A DNA stretch of 64,000 bases from Pedobacter sp. PAMC26386 (GTDB lineage Bacteria > Bacteroidota > Bacteroidia > Sphingobacteriales > Sphingobacteriaceae), in assembly GCA_014302835.1 (NCBI GenBank), contig CP060294.1, positions 3,497,067-3,561,066 of the forward strand, given 5' to 3'. The notes under the pieces were generated by a model. It was not told where the DNA came from, searched no databases, and was given only the letters and a program-made list of their open reading frames with translations. The position numbers and the translations under genes are program-made. Below, one piece after another: positions 48,801 to 55,659 of this stretch (positions are counted from its first letter, which is position 1; each line of letters opens with the position of its first letter).

Positions 48801-49206
48801 CAAAAATCAGATGATGAGCCTTTACATACCAAAAAAACTTATTACCACCACAACTTATAATCCTGACTTTAAGAAGGTTTTTACTCACATCGAAGCTCAC
48901 TTTCATATCAGCAGAAATCCATTCCAGACAAGAACTGATTGAATCTTTATCAAATGAAAGATCAACAGTTTCTATATCATATCTGATAAATTCCAGATTA
49001 TCATTCAGCGGCTTATCATTAAATGCATCATAACCAATTTCTATCACATCGATATTTTTCAATACTTTTTCAATAGAAAGTACTAATAAAGGAATATTCA
49101 ACATCCCTACAATTGAAGCATATCCTCCAATATTGAAAAGTGAAGAGGAAGTATGAATGGATTGGGTTAACCAAATAGGTTCTTGTACAGTAGATAGATT
49201 CTTCAT
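39826..49206 (-). CDS. NRPS A: three-module initiation synthetase (C-A-T)x3
   Basis: A 3126-residue synthetase when started at the ATG at 49206 (MKNLSTVQEPIWLTQ); an ATG at 49314 would add 36 hydrophobic residues that do not fit an NRPS start. Module 1 has a diverged N-terminal condensation domain (AHHLIFDGYA; bases 49140-47970), which suggests acylation of the first residue by a starter C domain. Modules 2 and 3 (C with MHHIISDGWS) are almost identical to each other. All three A domains read D-L-Y-N-N-A-L-T-Y (alanine-like). The three carriers have FFDLGGHSLKAM. There is no epimerase domain. The basic C-terminus ends KRDKLISIDI, a likely docking tail for the TubC-like domain of NRPS B. It is the first gene of the operon, with 4-base overlap to NRPS B. 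Confidence 0.95.
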   Translation of the reverse strand: MKNLSTVQEPIWLTQSIHTSSSLFNIGGYASIVGMLNIPLLVLSIEKVLKNIDVIEIGYDAFNDKPLNDNLEFIRYDIETVDLSFDKDSISSCLEWISADMKVSFDVSKNLLKVRIISCGGNKFFWYVKAHHLIFDGYAMSLFFTQVSTLYSSFIENEKSEIKVVPYTEFIQYNKDYVACGDFIDDKRFWLNRLDTTFSSKAFRSCLDKVLSPSLISERKELNIPRVLFNEIDVFCTQHKCTVTHYFIALLFILNRKYANESPIIGIPVFNRTNKRFKSVIGTFVNVLPFSISLQDNLTFIDLLVKIKNELRECYKHSRFPLHNILQGIENNIDIINVLFSYQKNSYETKLGDLQTSINFIHSGEQQEDLVFHLLEYSSTLDLTFSVDYKKGRFSSALIERLLNHFYNLLSFALASPEVSLGELNYLSAAEEHELLETFNPKAAAYVPGTVLDLLKARHDVDPDAIALVYEDRRVSYRWLDEQSTLLSVYLREECQLVTSDLVGVQLPRTEWLIVCLLGVLKSGCAYVPVDPGYPQQRIDYLLADSGCKEVLDESFLAVFQQAISAVVSAEEFSAAGLKTAVYGAELSTNSLAYLIYTSGSTGLPKGVMVSHGNMYSFLKWSEKEFRASDFEVLFGVTSVCFDLSVYEIFYPLISGKLLRLLPDALSISSYLSGCSKVLLNTVPSVVGGLLREGVDLRGVSVLNMAGEPIPGAYLEQLDLSVMEVRNLYGPSEDTTYSTCYRFDAPFPVLIGKPIDHTQVYILDAGSSLVPVGVSGEICLGGLGVSLGYLNRAELTGEKFVANPFKPGERMYRTGDLGRWDSSGFIEYQGRLDEQVKIRGYRVELGEIESRLVSLEGISSAVVLARSSGGGGSGEGEQELVAYLAGEQEISVSVIREQLGRSMPNYLVPNYYVQVDAIPLTSNGKVDKKKLLALAVSGLSSGVSYIAPRNPTEYDLAVIWSELLGRAEIGVKDNFFDLGGHSLKAMRLLSRISAVFSVGLSIKDIFSHCCLEDQAKLIGMSSESVVSAIPLVGEGADYVLSSSLKRLWLLSQFEGGNAAYNMPGVYEIRGSLDPVLLEMAFNAIISRHEILRTVFREDGNGEVRQVVLGAADQALRISITDLGDGRSAEVVSLLGASVSGEFDLGSGPLLRADLYRLGNDHWLLSFVMHHIISDGWSLGVLMRELSIFYNAGVRGEVASVAALPLQYKDYSVWEQSQLSGELLTAHRSYWLAQFSGDLPVLELPADRLRPEVKSYRGGSVYHQLDQRLSEELKAQSHSGGGTLFMGLIAGVTGLLYRYSHQQDIVIGSPIAGRHHASLEDQIGLYLNTLALRMRFEDDDSFRSLLDKSREVALGAYEHQVYPFDELINELPLAGNGLFNVMVVLQNNVFDADIALDEIHIGRYAGFENKVSKFDLLFEFVESSGGIHLEITYNSDIYDEVRISRMAVHLEQFLLSALASPEVSLGELNYLSAAEEHELLETFNPKAVAYVPGTVLDLLKARHDVDPDAIALVYEDRRVSYRWLDEQSTLLSVYLREECQLVTSDLVGVQLPRTEWLIVCLLGVLKSGCAYVPVDPGYPQQRIDYLLADSGCKEVLDESFLAVFQQAISAMVSAEEFSAAGLKTAVYGAELSTNSLAYLIYTSGSTGLPKGVMVSHGNMYSFLKWSEKEFRASDFEVLFGVTSVCFDLSVYEIFYPLISGKLLRLLPDALSISSYLSGCSKVLLNTVPSVVGGLLREGVDLRGVSVLNMAGEPIPGAYLEQLDLSVMEVRNLYGPSEDTTYSTCYRFDAPFPVLIGKPIDHTQVYILDAGSSLVPVGVSGEICLGGLGVSLGYLNRAELTGEKFVANPFKPGERMYRTGDLGRWDSSGFIEYQGRLDEQVKIRGYRVELGEIESRLVSLEGISSAVVLARSSGGGGSGEGEQELVAYLAGEQEISVSVIREQLGRSMPNYLVPNYYVQVDAIPLTSNGKVDKKKLLALAVSGLSSGVSYIAPRNPTEYDLAVIWSELLGRAEIGVKDNFFDLGGHSLKAMRLLSRISAVFSVGLSIKDIFSHCCLEDQAKLIGMSSESVVSAIPLVGEGADYVLSSSLKRLWLLSQFEGGNAAYNMPGVYEIRGSLDPVLLEMAFNAIISRHEILRTVFREDGNGEVRQVVLGAADQALRISITDLGDGRSAEVVSLLGASVSGEFDLGSGPLLRADLYRLGNDHWLLSFVMHHIISDGWSLGVLMRELSIFYNAGVRGEVASVAALPLQYKDYSVWEQSQLSGELLTAHRSYWLAQFSGDLPVLELPADRLRPEVKSYRGGSVYHQLDQRLSEELKAQSHSGGGTLFMGLIAGVTGLLYRYSHQQDIVIGSPIAGRHHASLEDQIGLYLNTLALRMRFEDDDSFRSLLDKSREVALGAYEHQVYPFDELINELPLAGNGLFNVMVVLQNNVFDADIALDEIHIGRYAGFENKVSKFDLLFEFVESSGGIHLEITYNSDIYDEVRISRMAVHLEQFLLSALASPEVSLGELNYLSAAEEHELLETFNPKAVAYVPGTVLDLLKARHDVDPDAIALVYEDRRVSYRWLDEQSTLLSVYLREECQLVTSDLVGVQLPRTEWLIVCLLGVLKSGCAYVPVDPGYPQQRIDYLLADSGCKEVLDESFLAVFQQAISAMVSAEEFSAAGLKTAVYGAELSTNSLAYLIYTSGSTGLPKGVMVSHGNMYSFLKWSEKEFRASDFEVLFGVTSVCFDLSVYEIFYPLISGKLLRLLPDALSISSYLSGCSKVLLNTVPSVVGGLLREGVDLRGVSVLNMAGEPIPGAYLEQLDLSVMEVRNLYGPSEDTTYSTCYRFDAPFPVLIGKPIDHTQVYILDAGSSLVPVGVSGEICLGGLGVSLGYLNRAELTGEKFVANPFKPGERMYRTGDLGRWDSSGFIEYQGRLDEQVKIRGYRVELGEIESRLVSLEGISSAVVLARSSGGGGSGEGEQELVAYLAGEQEISVSVIREQLGRSMPNYLVPNYYVQVDAIPLTSNGKVDKKKLLALAVSGLSSGVSYIAPRNPTEHDLAVIWSELLGRAEIGVKDNFFDLGGHSLKAMALISKIAVTFSVRLNIQSFFKAPTIENISEQILFVLNQDQQKKQKRDKLISIDI
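39991..47970. repeat. Tandem repeat of a 3,129-bp NRPS module (about 2.5 copies)
   Basis: The sequence repeats with an exact period of 3129 bp (1043 codons) from 39991 to 47970. Copies 39991-43119 and 43120-46248 are full, and 46249-47970 is a partial copy (T and A of module 1). I found only isolated substitutions, for example CAT/TAT (His/Tyr) near 40094/43223 and a silent A/G near 40400/43533. Both ends drop abruptly into A/T-rich unique sequence. Confidence 0.92.
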
Positions 49207-50145
49207 TGTAGCCGTTAGATAACTATTACAGGATATTCCTTTTAATACAGGAAAAATGTTGATGAATATAGACAGGAGGATAATATAGAAATATGCTATT
49301 ATGCATAATGACATACCACAATTCAGGATTGATAATAGGATTCAATTTGATGGAGATAAATAAAAATTAAGATTTAACAATTTGAGAGGACATAACATGG
49401 AGCAGTGGCGCAAATTTTCAACAGATGAAAATTATTAAACAACGACAACACAAAAGAACTTAACATATTACCAAAAACATCCCTTCGTGGACCATAATGT
49501 TACTATTATTAAATAAACGTAAACTAAAGATAAATAAATCCACACATACGACTTGCTGTTTCCGCATAGTTATAAAGATTGTTAATTATAAATCCCTACC
49601 AAAATTTATTACTCTAATGATATTATTCTAATGGTGAAACAGCTCTTTCCCTAGGTAAAATAAGCGTATGAAACACAATAAATAATTAAAGCTCTTTTTT
49701 ACTAATTAGAATATTCAATTCCAGCGTAATTCACATTCGAAAATGAGATTACTTACGTAGATTGATAAACTGCTATTAAAATAAATCATTCTTAATACAA
49801 TCTTATTTGCGTTTATATTTCAGATGATATAAAACAAGCAACCTGGCTGCAGGCTATATTATCTTATTCCAAAATATGCAACCAAGAAATGTATAATGCT
49901 TTTCAGGCTCACGGAAGATTAAAGACATTTTCAGGATTATGGAAATCTGTTATGTCTTTATTTTTAAAAGGCAGAGAAGTCTTAAAGAATTGCGAATGCT
50001 AACGTCTTTTCTAGAAGAATGTTAGCAAATCACATACAAATTTTCAACACACTAGAAATGGTAAAAAATCAGCCATGAGTTACTGAAGAAAAATTTGTTC
50101 AGACAATCACACTGCAATAAGGATTAACCTTTTTTTCAGAGCTTA
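49207..50145. other. Long A/T-rich gap upstream of the NRPS operon
   Basis: About 940 bases without a convincing gene; it must contain the NRPS promoter, but I could not pick a clear TAnnTTTG element on the minus strand. A rightward open frame runs 49796-50002 (68 codons; first ATG at 49889 gives 37 residues, MYNAFQAHGR onward). It resembles nothing I recognise and may be a gene remnant. No tRNA or transposon ends were seen. Confidence 0.5.
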
Positions 50146-51843
50146 TTAATTAACAAACAGTTTTTTCCTTAATGCCTGCTGAAAGAAAAGGGATAATAAT
50201 ACAACCAGCAAACATCCAATTACATTCAACCATAAATAAGCCACCAGTTTCTGATAACCAAAAACGCAAACGACCGCTTCAGTTAGAATAGCTGCATAAA
50301 ACACAGCTCTACCATTGACATGTTTCAGGTAAAAAGCGACAAGGAATACACCCAGGATGGTTCCATAAATATAAGAACCAAGGATATTAACCGCTTCAAT
50401 CAGATTCCCTATTTTACTAGCATATAAAGCCATTGCGATACAGACCATTCCCCAGATCACAGTCGACCATCTGGATGCTTTTAAATAGTTTTCTTCGGTC
50501 GCATCTTTATTAATCAATCTTTTATAAATATCAATTACACTGGTAGAAGCCAGTGAATTTAAGGCACTTGCAGTAGAGCCCATAGAAGCCAGAAAGATAA
50601 TGGCAATAAGCAGTCCGATGAGTCCTTTAGGCAGGTACTTAGTCACAAAACTTAAAAAAATATAATTGTTATCATTGGTATCGGCTCCCGGATCATTTTT
50701 CAGCATCAGATCTGTCACCTGTTTACGGACAACTTTAGTTTGCTCATCAGCTTTTTTAAGCGCGATTCTTTGCTGATCGATTACTGCTTTATTCTCCTGC
50801 TGTAAAGCTGTGTTTAGCTTATTAACCTCCACCTGCTTTTCCTCAAAAGCCTTTTCATAATCCTCTTTAAGTTGATTCAACTCCGGATTATAGCTGCTTT
50901 TTTCCAGCTTGTTCAATTCAAAACTATTAAAAAATACAGGTGGTTTATTATATTGATAGAAAGTAAAAACCAGTACGCCAATCAATAAGATCAGGAACTG
51001 CATTGGTATTTTCACCAGTCCGTTCATCAGTAAACCCAAACGGCTCTGACTCACAGATGCACCGGTCAGGTATCTGCCCACCTGGCTCTGATCTGTTCCA
51101 AAATAGGATAACTGGAGAAAAAAACCACCAATTAATCCACTCCAAACCGTATATGGATTATTCCAGTCAAACTTAAAATCAATTGCATTGGTCCGCCCCA
51201 TTTTACCCGCAATACTGATTGCTTTACTGAACCCAATATCGCCTGGCAGCAAATGAACCACCATAATACCTGCTGCAAACAAACCACAAAAAATAATACT
51301 CATCTGTAGCATCTGCGTATAGGAAACAGCCTTCGTACCACCATAAACTGTATAAGCAATGACAATACTGCCAATGACCAATGTCGTATAGGTTGTATTA
51401 ATATCCAGAATGGTTGACAGAATGATAGAAGGTGCATAAATTGTAATCCCGGTAGACAGGCCCCTTTGTATTAAAAACAGAAAGGCCGTCAATGCTCTCG
51501 TCTTTAAATCAAAACGCTGTTCCAGATATTCATAAGCCGTATAAACTTTTAGCCGGTGAAAAATCGGAACAAATGTTACGCACAGTACAATCATCGCCAG
51601 TGGCAAACCAAAGTAGAACTGCACAAAACTCATTCCTGAAGAATAAGCTAAACCCGGAGCAGATAAAAATGTAATTGCACTGGCTTGGGTAGCCATTACT
51701 GACAAACAGACGCTATACCATGGCAGAGAACGGTTTCCCAATAAGTACCCATCAATATCTTTTGCACCTCTGCTCTTGTAAACGCCATAAGAGACAATTA
51801 CAATCAGTGTGCAGCATAAAACAGCCCAGTCAATATAACTCAT
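50146..51843 (-). CDS. Sodium:solute symporter (SSS family) with a coiled-coil insertion
   Basis: A 565-residue polytopic transporter. The N-terminus (YGVYKSRGAKDIDGYLLGNRSLPWYSV) and the helix-3 region (FYFGLPLAMI, then TAYEYLEQRF) are typical of the SSS family. It has about 13 hydrophobic segments. Between about residues 310 and 395 lies a highly charged coiled coil (LNQLKEDYEKAFEEKQ onward), an extra region absent from well-known members such as PutP. The substrate is unknown. Its ATG overlaps the stop of the 43-residue membrane protein by four bases, and the PIG-L deacetylase precedes that, so the three genes form an operon. Uptake of a sugar or sialic-acid-like product is possible but not shown. 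Confidence 0.9.
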   Translation of the reverse strand: MSYIDWAVLCCTLIVIVSYGVYKSRGAKDIDGYLLGNRSLPWYSVCLSVMATQASAITFLSAPGLAYSSGMSFVQFYFGLPLAMIVLCVTFVPIFHRLKVYTAYEYLEQRFDLKTRALTAFLFLIQRGLSTGITIYAPSIILSTILDINTTYTTLVIGSIVIAYTVYGGTKAVSYTQMLQMSIIFCGLFAAGIMVVHLLPGDIGFSKAISIAGKMGRTNAIDFKFDWNNPYTVWSGLIGGFFLQLSYFGTDQSQVGRYLTGASVSQSRLGLLMNGLVKIPMQFLILLIGVLVFTFYQYNKPPVFFNSFELNKLEKSSYNPELNQLKEDYEKAFEEKQVEVNKLNTALQQENKAVIDQQRIALKKADEQTKVVRKQVTDLMLKNDPGADTNDNNYIFLSFVTKYLPKGLIGLLIAIIFLASMGSTASALNSLASTSVIDIYKRLINKDATEENYLKASRWSTVIWGMVCIAMALYASKIGNLIEAVNILGSYIYGTILGVFLVAFYLKHVNGRAVFYAAILTEAVVCVFGYQKLVAYLWLNVIGCLLVVLLSLFFQQALRKKLFVN

Positions 51844-51971
51844 TCAAAATATTGGGTAAATAGATAAAAGCAAAGGATTAGAAACACTAACCAACCAGCC
51901 AGTAACCAGTAAAATTGTTTCCAGCTCTTTACAAAAGGCGGTAAATCTGTACTGCGTTTTTGAGGTTCCAT
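51840..51971 (-). CDS. 43-residue single-span membrane protein between deacetylase and symporter
   Basis: An ATG overlapping the stop of the deacetylase by one base (TAATG) opens a 43-codon frame whose TGA overlaps the symporter ATG by four bases. It encodes a polar N-terminus (MEPQKRSTDLPPFVKSWKQF) and one hydrophobic segment rich in Trp, Leu and Phe (about residues 20-38). The tight overlap on both sides argues that it is translated. It may be a small subunit or assembly partner of the symporter. I know no named family. Confidence 0.72.
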   Translation of the reverse strand: MEPQKRSTDLPPFVKSWKQFYWLLAGWLVFLILCFYLFTQYFE

Positions 51972-54412
51972 TATGGTGCTGTATTTTTTGATATCAGGTT
52001 TACAAATAATCTGTATGCACCAGGAACACCGGCTGGCAGTTCTCTAAAAAAGGACAGAGAAGTATAGACAAACTTCCCTTTTCCATAATCGGTTACCAGC
52101 AGCGAACCATCACTGGCATTCTCTCCTGTATCGTTCATGCGTAAAATCGGCGTGTAATGTGAGTCAACACCGGTGGCGAAATACAAACCTCGTTCCTGGA
52201 TCCAGCCATCAAAATCTTTTGTTGTAATTTGGTTAGGAAAATTTAATGCCGGATGTTTTGGGCTTAAAAAGGTAACCTTCGCATCTTCTTCAGTCACCCT
52301 GTCACGGCTAAGCTGAAAGGGATAAGGGCCGAGATCAGTAATTTTTAATGGTGCATTGACATTGTACTGAACGAGTAAAACACCTCCATTTTTCACATAA
52401 CTTATCAGTTTAGGCTGCATGAGTGCTATTTGTTCATTAATATTATATAACCGGACACCTGTAATGATCGCATCATAACCAGACAGGTCTCCATTGATAA
52501 TTTGTTTCTCATTCAACCTGGTCACCTGGTACCCAATCTGGGTCAATGCTTCAGGAATTAAGTCTCCTGCACCAGCAATATAGCCAATCTTTTTCCCGGC
52601 AAATTTCAGGTCAACTCTTTCTACACGTGCCTCTGCTATTGGAAATAAGGTTTGTACGGGTATATGATCATATCCAATTACTTTTAAGCCCTTTTGATAG
52701 GTTTCGCCCTCAATTTTTAAAGATAAGGAGAATAGTCCTTCAGACAATTGGCCCGCCGGGGTAACTGTAAATTCAATATTCTGCTCTTCTCCCTTTTGCT
52801 GAAGATCAAAATCTACTTTCTCTGGCGAAACTTTCCATCCAGACGGAACAGCAGGTTGAAGCATTCCTTTTGATTGTGCTTTAAAACTCTTTAACTGTAC
52901 CGTGATTGTTTGAGGCAAGTTGTTTGTAAATACAATAGAATGTTCTGCCAGCGTAGCTGTAACTGGCGGGGCAACAACTAAAGGTTGGTAGAGTTCTCCT
53001 TTTACAGGATCTGTATGTTTATAAACCAACGGGCGGACAACATCAATATAATGATTGCCAAATAAAACACGGAATACGCCAGCATGAGGAGCCGGTGCTT
53101 CTGGTAAACCGAGATTTGCTAAAGAATCAATAATATAGCTCCCTATCGGATGCTTTTTCTCCAGCCAGTAGGGTTGTGTAAGACCTAGCTGACGGGCTTC
53201 AATTTTCAGGTTTTGAGAGACCATACGGTCTGGTATCAGCTCTGAAGTTTGTTTTGAATTTAAATCTTCCAGAGAAATCGTCAGCGGAAAATACTTCCTC
53301 ACTCTGGATATTGCATTTACCGTGACTGGAATAACATCATTAATCGCATAAGATGGTTCCGGAACTGTCGTTTCTATCCATATCCCTGCACAGGCAAGAA
53401 TCAGTTCATCGAGTTGCTGATGCTTAAAAGGTATATTTTTGACTTCTTCTTTCAATTGCAGCAGTGCATTGATAGATTTTGAAGGATCTGAAGAGTCATA
53501 ATCAGCATTAATTTCGTTTAGCAGCTGCTGTGCCTTTTCTGTCCCTTTATTTCGGTCCAGATTTAGGTTTACCCCCTCAAATAAATCCGTTTGTGCTGTT
53601 TGCCCACTAATAGGGCTAAAAAATTCTATTGAAGTACCGCGTTGTTTTGCAGCACCGAAACCCTGGCTTTTATGGTTAGACCTGCTTTCGGCTGCTATTT
53701 CTCCATAACCTTTACCCAATAACGGGTTAAAAACACCCACATCAAGCTTAAGCTGGTCGTCGGCTGTTGTATTGGTAGAACCAAAGTTGAAAGTATTCCA
53801 TACGATTCGTTTTGCCTGCCAGACTTTTACTTGCTTAAGCTGTTCCGGAAAACGTTTAGGGTCTGCCGCAGCAGTAAAAGCTTCCCTGGCCAGAATTGCC
53901 GAGGCTGCATGATGCCCATGTCCTGCACGTGCATCTTCCGGGAAACGGGTAATAATTACATCGGGCTGGAACCTACGGATAATCCATACCACATCTGACA
54001 GGATCTTCTCCTTATCCCATATTTTAAAACTTTCTGCTGAATTTTTAGAAAAACCAAAGTCGTTCGCACGGGTAAAGAACTGCTCCGCACCATCCATTCG
54101 TCTTGCGGCTAAAAGTTCTTGCGTACGGATCAGTCCTAATAATTCGCCCTGCTCCGTTCCAATCAAATTCTGCCCGCCATCGCCCCTGGTCAAGGACAAA
54201 TACCCCGTTCGTACTTTTTTCTCTTTGGCGAGATAAGCTAATAAACGTGTATTTTCATCATCAGGATGCGCAGCAATGTATAAAACACTGCCTGTAACGT
54301 TCAAACTGGCTAATCCTTGCCTGATTTCCGCTGCATTAAGTTCAGCCTGCTGGGCTTTACCAAAAAACGGGGCAAAGGATAATAAACAAAGGAAAGATAA
54401 ACTACACTTCAT
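51971..54412 (-). CDS. Secreted PIG-L family deacetylase with C-terminal GATase-like domain
   Basis: An 813-residue protein with a signal peptide (about residues 1-20, ending GKAQQ). A PIG-L/LmbE zinc deacetylase domain follows (about 38-280; AHPDDENTRLLAYL and the HGHHAAS zinc motif). Next come beta-sandwich regions (about 330-590) and a C-terminal class-I-amidotransferase-like domain (about 600-810; YIAGAGDLIPEAL, YDAIITGVR, GGVLLVQYN). PIG-L enzymes remove N-acetyl groups from sugar derivatives. With the symporter it may process and take up an N-acetylated sugar; this is inference from linkage. Much longer than single-domain LmbE proteins, but this layout occurs in Bacteroidetes. Confidence 0.88.
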   Translation of the reverse strand: MKCSLSFLCLLSFAPFFGKAQQAELNAAEIRQGLASLNVTGSVLYIAAHPDDENTRLLAYLAKEKKVRTGYLSLTRGDGGQNLIGTEQGELLGLIRTQELLAARRMDGAEQFFTRANDFGFSKNSAESFKIWDKEKILSDVVWIIRRFQPDVIITRFPEDARAGHGHHAASAILAREAFTAAADPKRFPEQLKQVKVWQAKRIVWNTFNFGSTNTTADDQLKLDVGVFNPLLGKGYGEIAAESRSNHKSQGFGAAKQRGTSIEFFSPISGQTAQTDLFEGVNLNLDRNKGTEKAQQLLNEINADYDSSDPSKSINALLQLKEEVKNIPFKHQQLDELILACAGIWIETTVPEPSYAINDVIPVTVNAISRVRKYFPLTISLEDLNSKQTSELIPDRMVSQNLKIEARQLGLTQPYWLEKKHPIGSYIIDSLANLGLPEAPAPHAGVFRVLFGNHYIDVVRPLVYKHTDPVKGELYQPLVVAPPVTATLAEHSIVFTNNLPQTITVQLKSFKAQSKGMLQPAVPSGWKVSPEKVDFDLQQKGEEQNIEFTVTPAGQLSEGLFSLSLKIEGETYQKGLKVIGYDHIPVQTLFPIAEARVERVDLKFAGKKIGYIAGAGDLIPEALTQIGYQVTRLNEKQIINGDLSGYDAIITGVRLYNINEQIALMQPKLISYVKNGGVLLVQYNVNAPLKITDLGPYPFQLSRDRVTEEDAKVTFLSPKHPALNFPNQITTKDFDGWIQERGLYFATGVDSHYTPILRMNDTGENASDGSLLVTDYGKGKFVYTSLSFFRELPAGVPGAYRLFVNLISKNTAP

Positions 54413-54502
54413 ATTGGGTTAGATCAATTGTCGAAAATAATTAAAATAACCCTTTGTCGCTTTTATTTAACGTTAAATAAAAGTAACAATACTGTTTTAA
54501 GC

Positions 54503-55105
54503 TTATAACAGTATTTTACTACTTACTTCTTTATCAATACTGATGAATCCAGGATATTTAACAAGCACCCCACCGACCATAATACTCGGTCTGATTTTTA
54601 GCGTAACTAATCCTTTTCTTTCTGAACCGCCATTAGCACCACCACGCAAAAAATCTGAGATTTCAGACATCACTTTCTGATTGGAGATAAACTGGTAAAC
54701 GTTCACATTTAAATCTACTGGTACAACAACAGACTGACCTGCTGGAATACTAACCTGCTGATTTACAAACCCATTTGCGAGCTCTTGTTTATTGATCAGC
54801 ACTTTATATTCAAACTGGTTGATCGCAGCGAGAAAACCAGATGGATTACTGATTTCCATATTCAGTCTTGCACGAAACGGAACATCTCTTCTTAACAATC
54901 CAAAGGCTAAACCCGGCAGACTTGCCAGGTTAATATCCTGACCATTGATTATTTTTTTCACATCTGCTCCTGCTACTGAAAGATTCTCAGCTGAAACAAT
55001 TTTATATTTACAATTTTCAAGAGCTTTGATTTGCTGCGCTTGCTTATTCACACCGCATCCTATCACTGTAATCATTGTCAGACAAACCAATAGTATCCTT
55101 TTCAT
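54503..55105 (-). CDS. LEA-2-like lipoprotein
   Basis: A 200-residue lipoprotein. The signal peptide ends in a lipobox (MITVIGC, Cys17). The mature part looks like a late-embryogenesis-abundant type 2 (WHy) beta-sandwich: ARLNMEISNPSGFLAAINQFEYKVLINKQELANG, a strand, then VSIPAGQSVVVPVDLNV. Such proteins are periplasmic and of unknown function in Bacteroidetes. It lies 56 bases after DoxX on the same strand. No regulatory signals recognised. Confidence 0.8.
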   Translation of the reverse strand: MKRILLVCLTMITVIGCGVNKQAQQIKALENCKYKIVSAENLSVAGADVKKIINGQDINLASLPGLAFGLLRRDVPFRARLNMEISNPSGFLAAINQFEYKVLINKQELANGFVNQQVSIPAGQSVVVPVDLNVNVYQFISNQKVMSEISDFLRGGANGGSERKGLVTLKIRPSIMVGGVLVKYPGFISIDKEVSSKILL

Positions 55106-55161
55106 ATATATTTATTTAATATTCTTCCCTAATAACGGTTTAATCTGGAATTATTGCCCAC

Positions 55162-55599
55162 TTAATAGCTTCTTCTCCTTTTAGCAGACTTATGGCTAAT
55201 GATACTATCGACACTTAATCTTCCGCCACCGGCAAAAAGCAAAACGACATAAGTTAGCAGATAATGAATAGCAAGCTCTTTTTCTTTTAGTCCATCATTA
55301 CCATGAGCGATCAAAATAGCAATCAGCATCGTTATCATTAATGGAATTACTGCTAAACGGACCGCAATTCCAAGAAGGAGCAATACGGAGCAAAATACTT
55401 CTGCAAAAACAGCCAAAGCTAAAGTAGCAGTATCTCCAAGACCAATAGGGTCCATAAACTGTATTTTACCACCCACAAGCAGCATTTCAAGTTTAGGTAT
55501 TCCATGAGAAAGCATAAGGCCTGCAATACAAATTCGTAAGATCAGCAATACAAAATCAAGTCCTCTGTGATTGTAATTAGTGTTGAATAATCTGTTCAT
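55162..55599 (-). CDS. DoxX-family membrane protein
   Basis: A 145-residue polytopic protein with four hydrophobic segments. The first has the family motif RICIAGLMLSHGIPKL, and the third holds FAEVFCSVLLLLGIAVRLA. DoxX-like proteins are small inner-membrane proteins tied to thiol or redox stress in some bacteria; the exact role here is unknown. It lies 60 bases downstream of a TetR regulator transcribed the same way, which may control it. Confidence 0.85.
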   Translation of the reverse strand: MNRLFNTNYNHRGLDFVLLILRICIAGLMLSHGIPKLEMLLVGGKIQFMDPIGLGDTATLALAVFAEVFCSVLLLLGIAVRLAVIPLMITMLIAILIAHGNDGLKEKELAIHYLLTYVVLLFAGGGRLSVDSIISHKSAKRRRSY

Positions 55600-55659
55600 C
55601 AGCCTATCTGGTTTTTAAAATTAAGCGTAAATTTAGGTAATATAATATTTTTCTGCCGA

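Noticed and set aside
49207..49314. N-terminal 36-residue hydrophobic extension of NRPS A from the ATG at 49314
   Set aside because: NRPS proteins are cytoplasmic and the condensation domain starts soon after the ATG at 49206. The extension looks like translated A/T-rich leader.
49889..50002. 37-residue small protein upstream of the NRPS operon
   Set aside because: No promoter, no recognisable family and no coupling to a neighbour. Kept only as a possible relic in the description of the gap.
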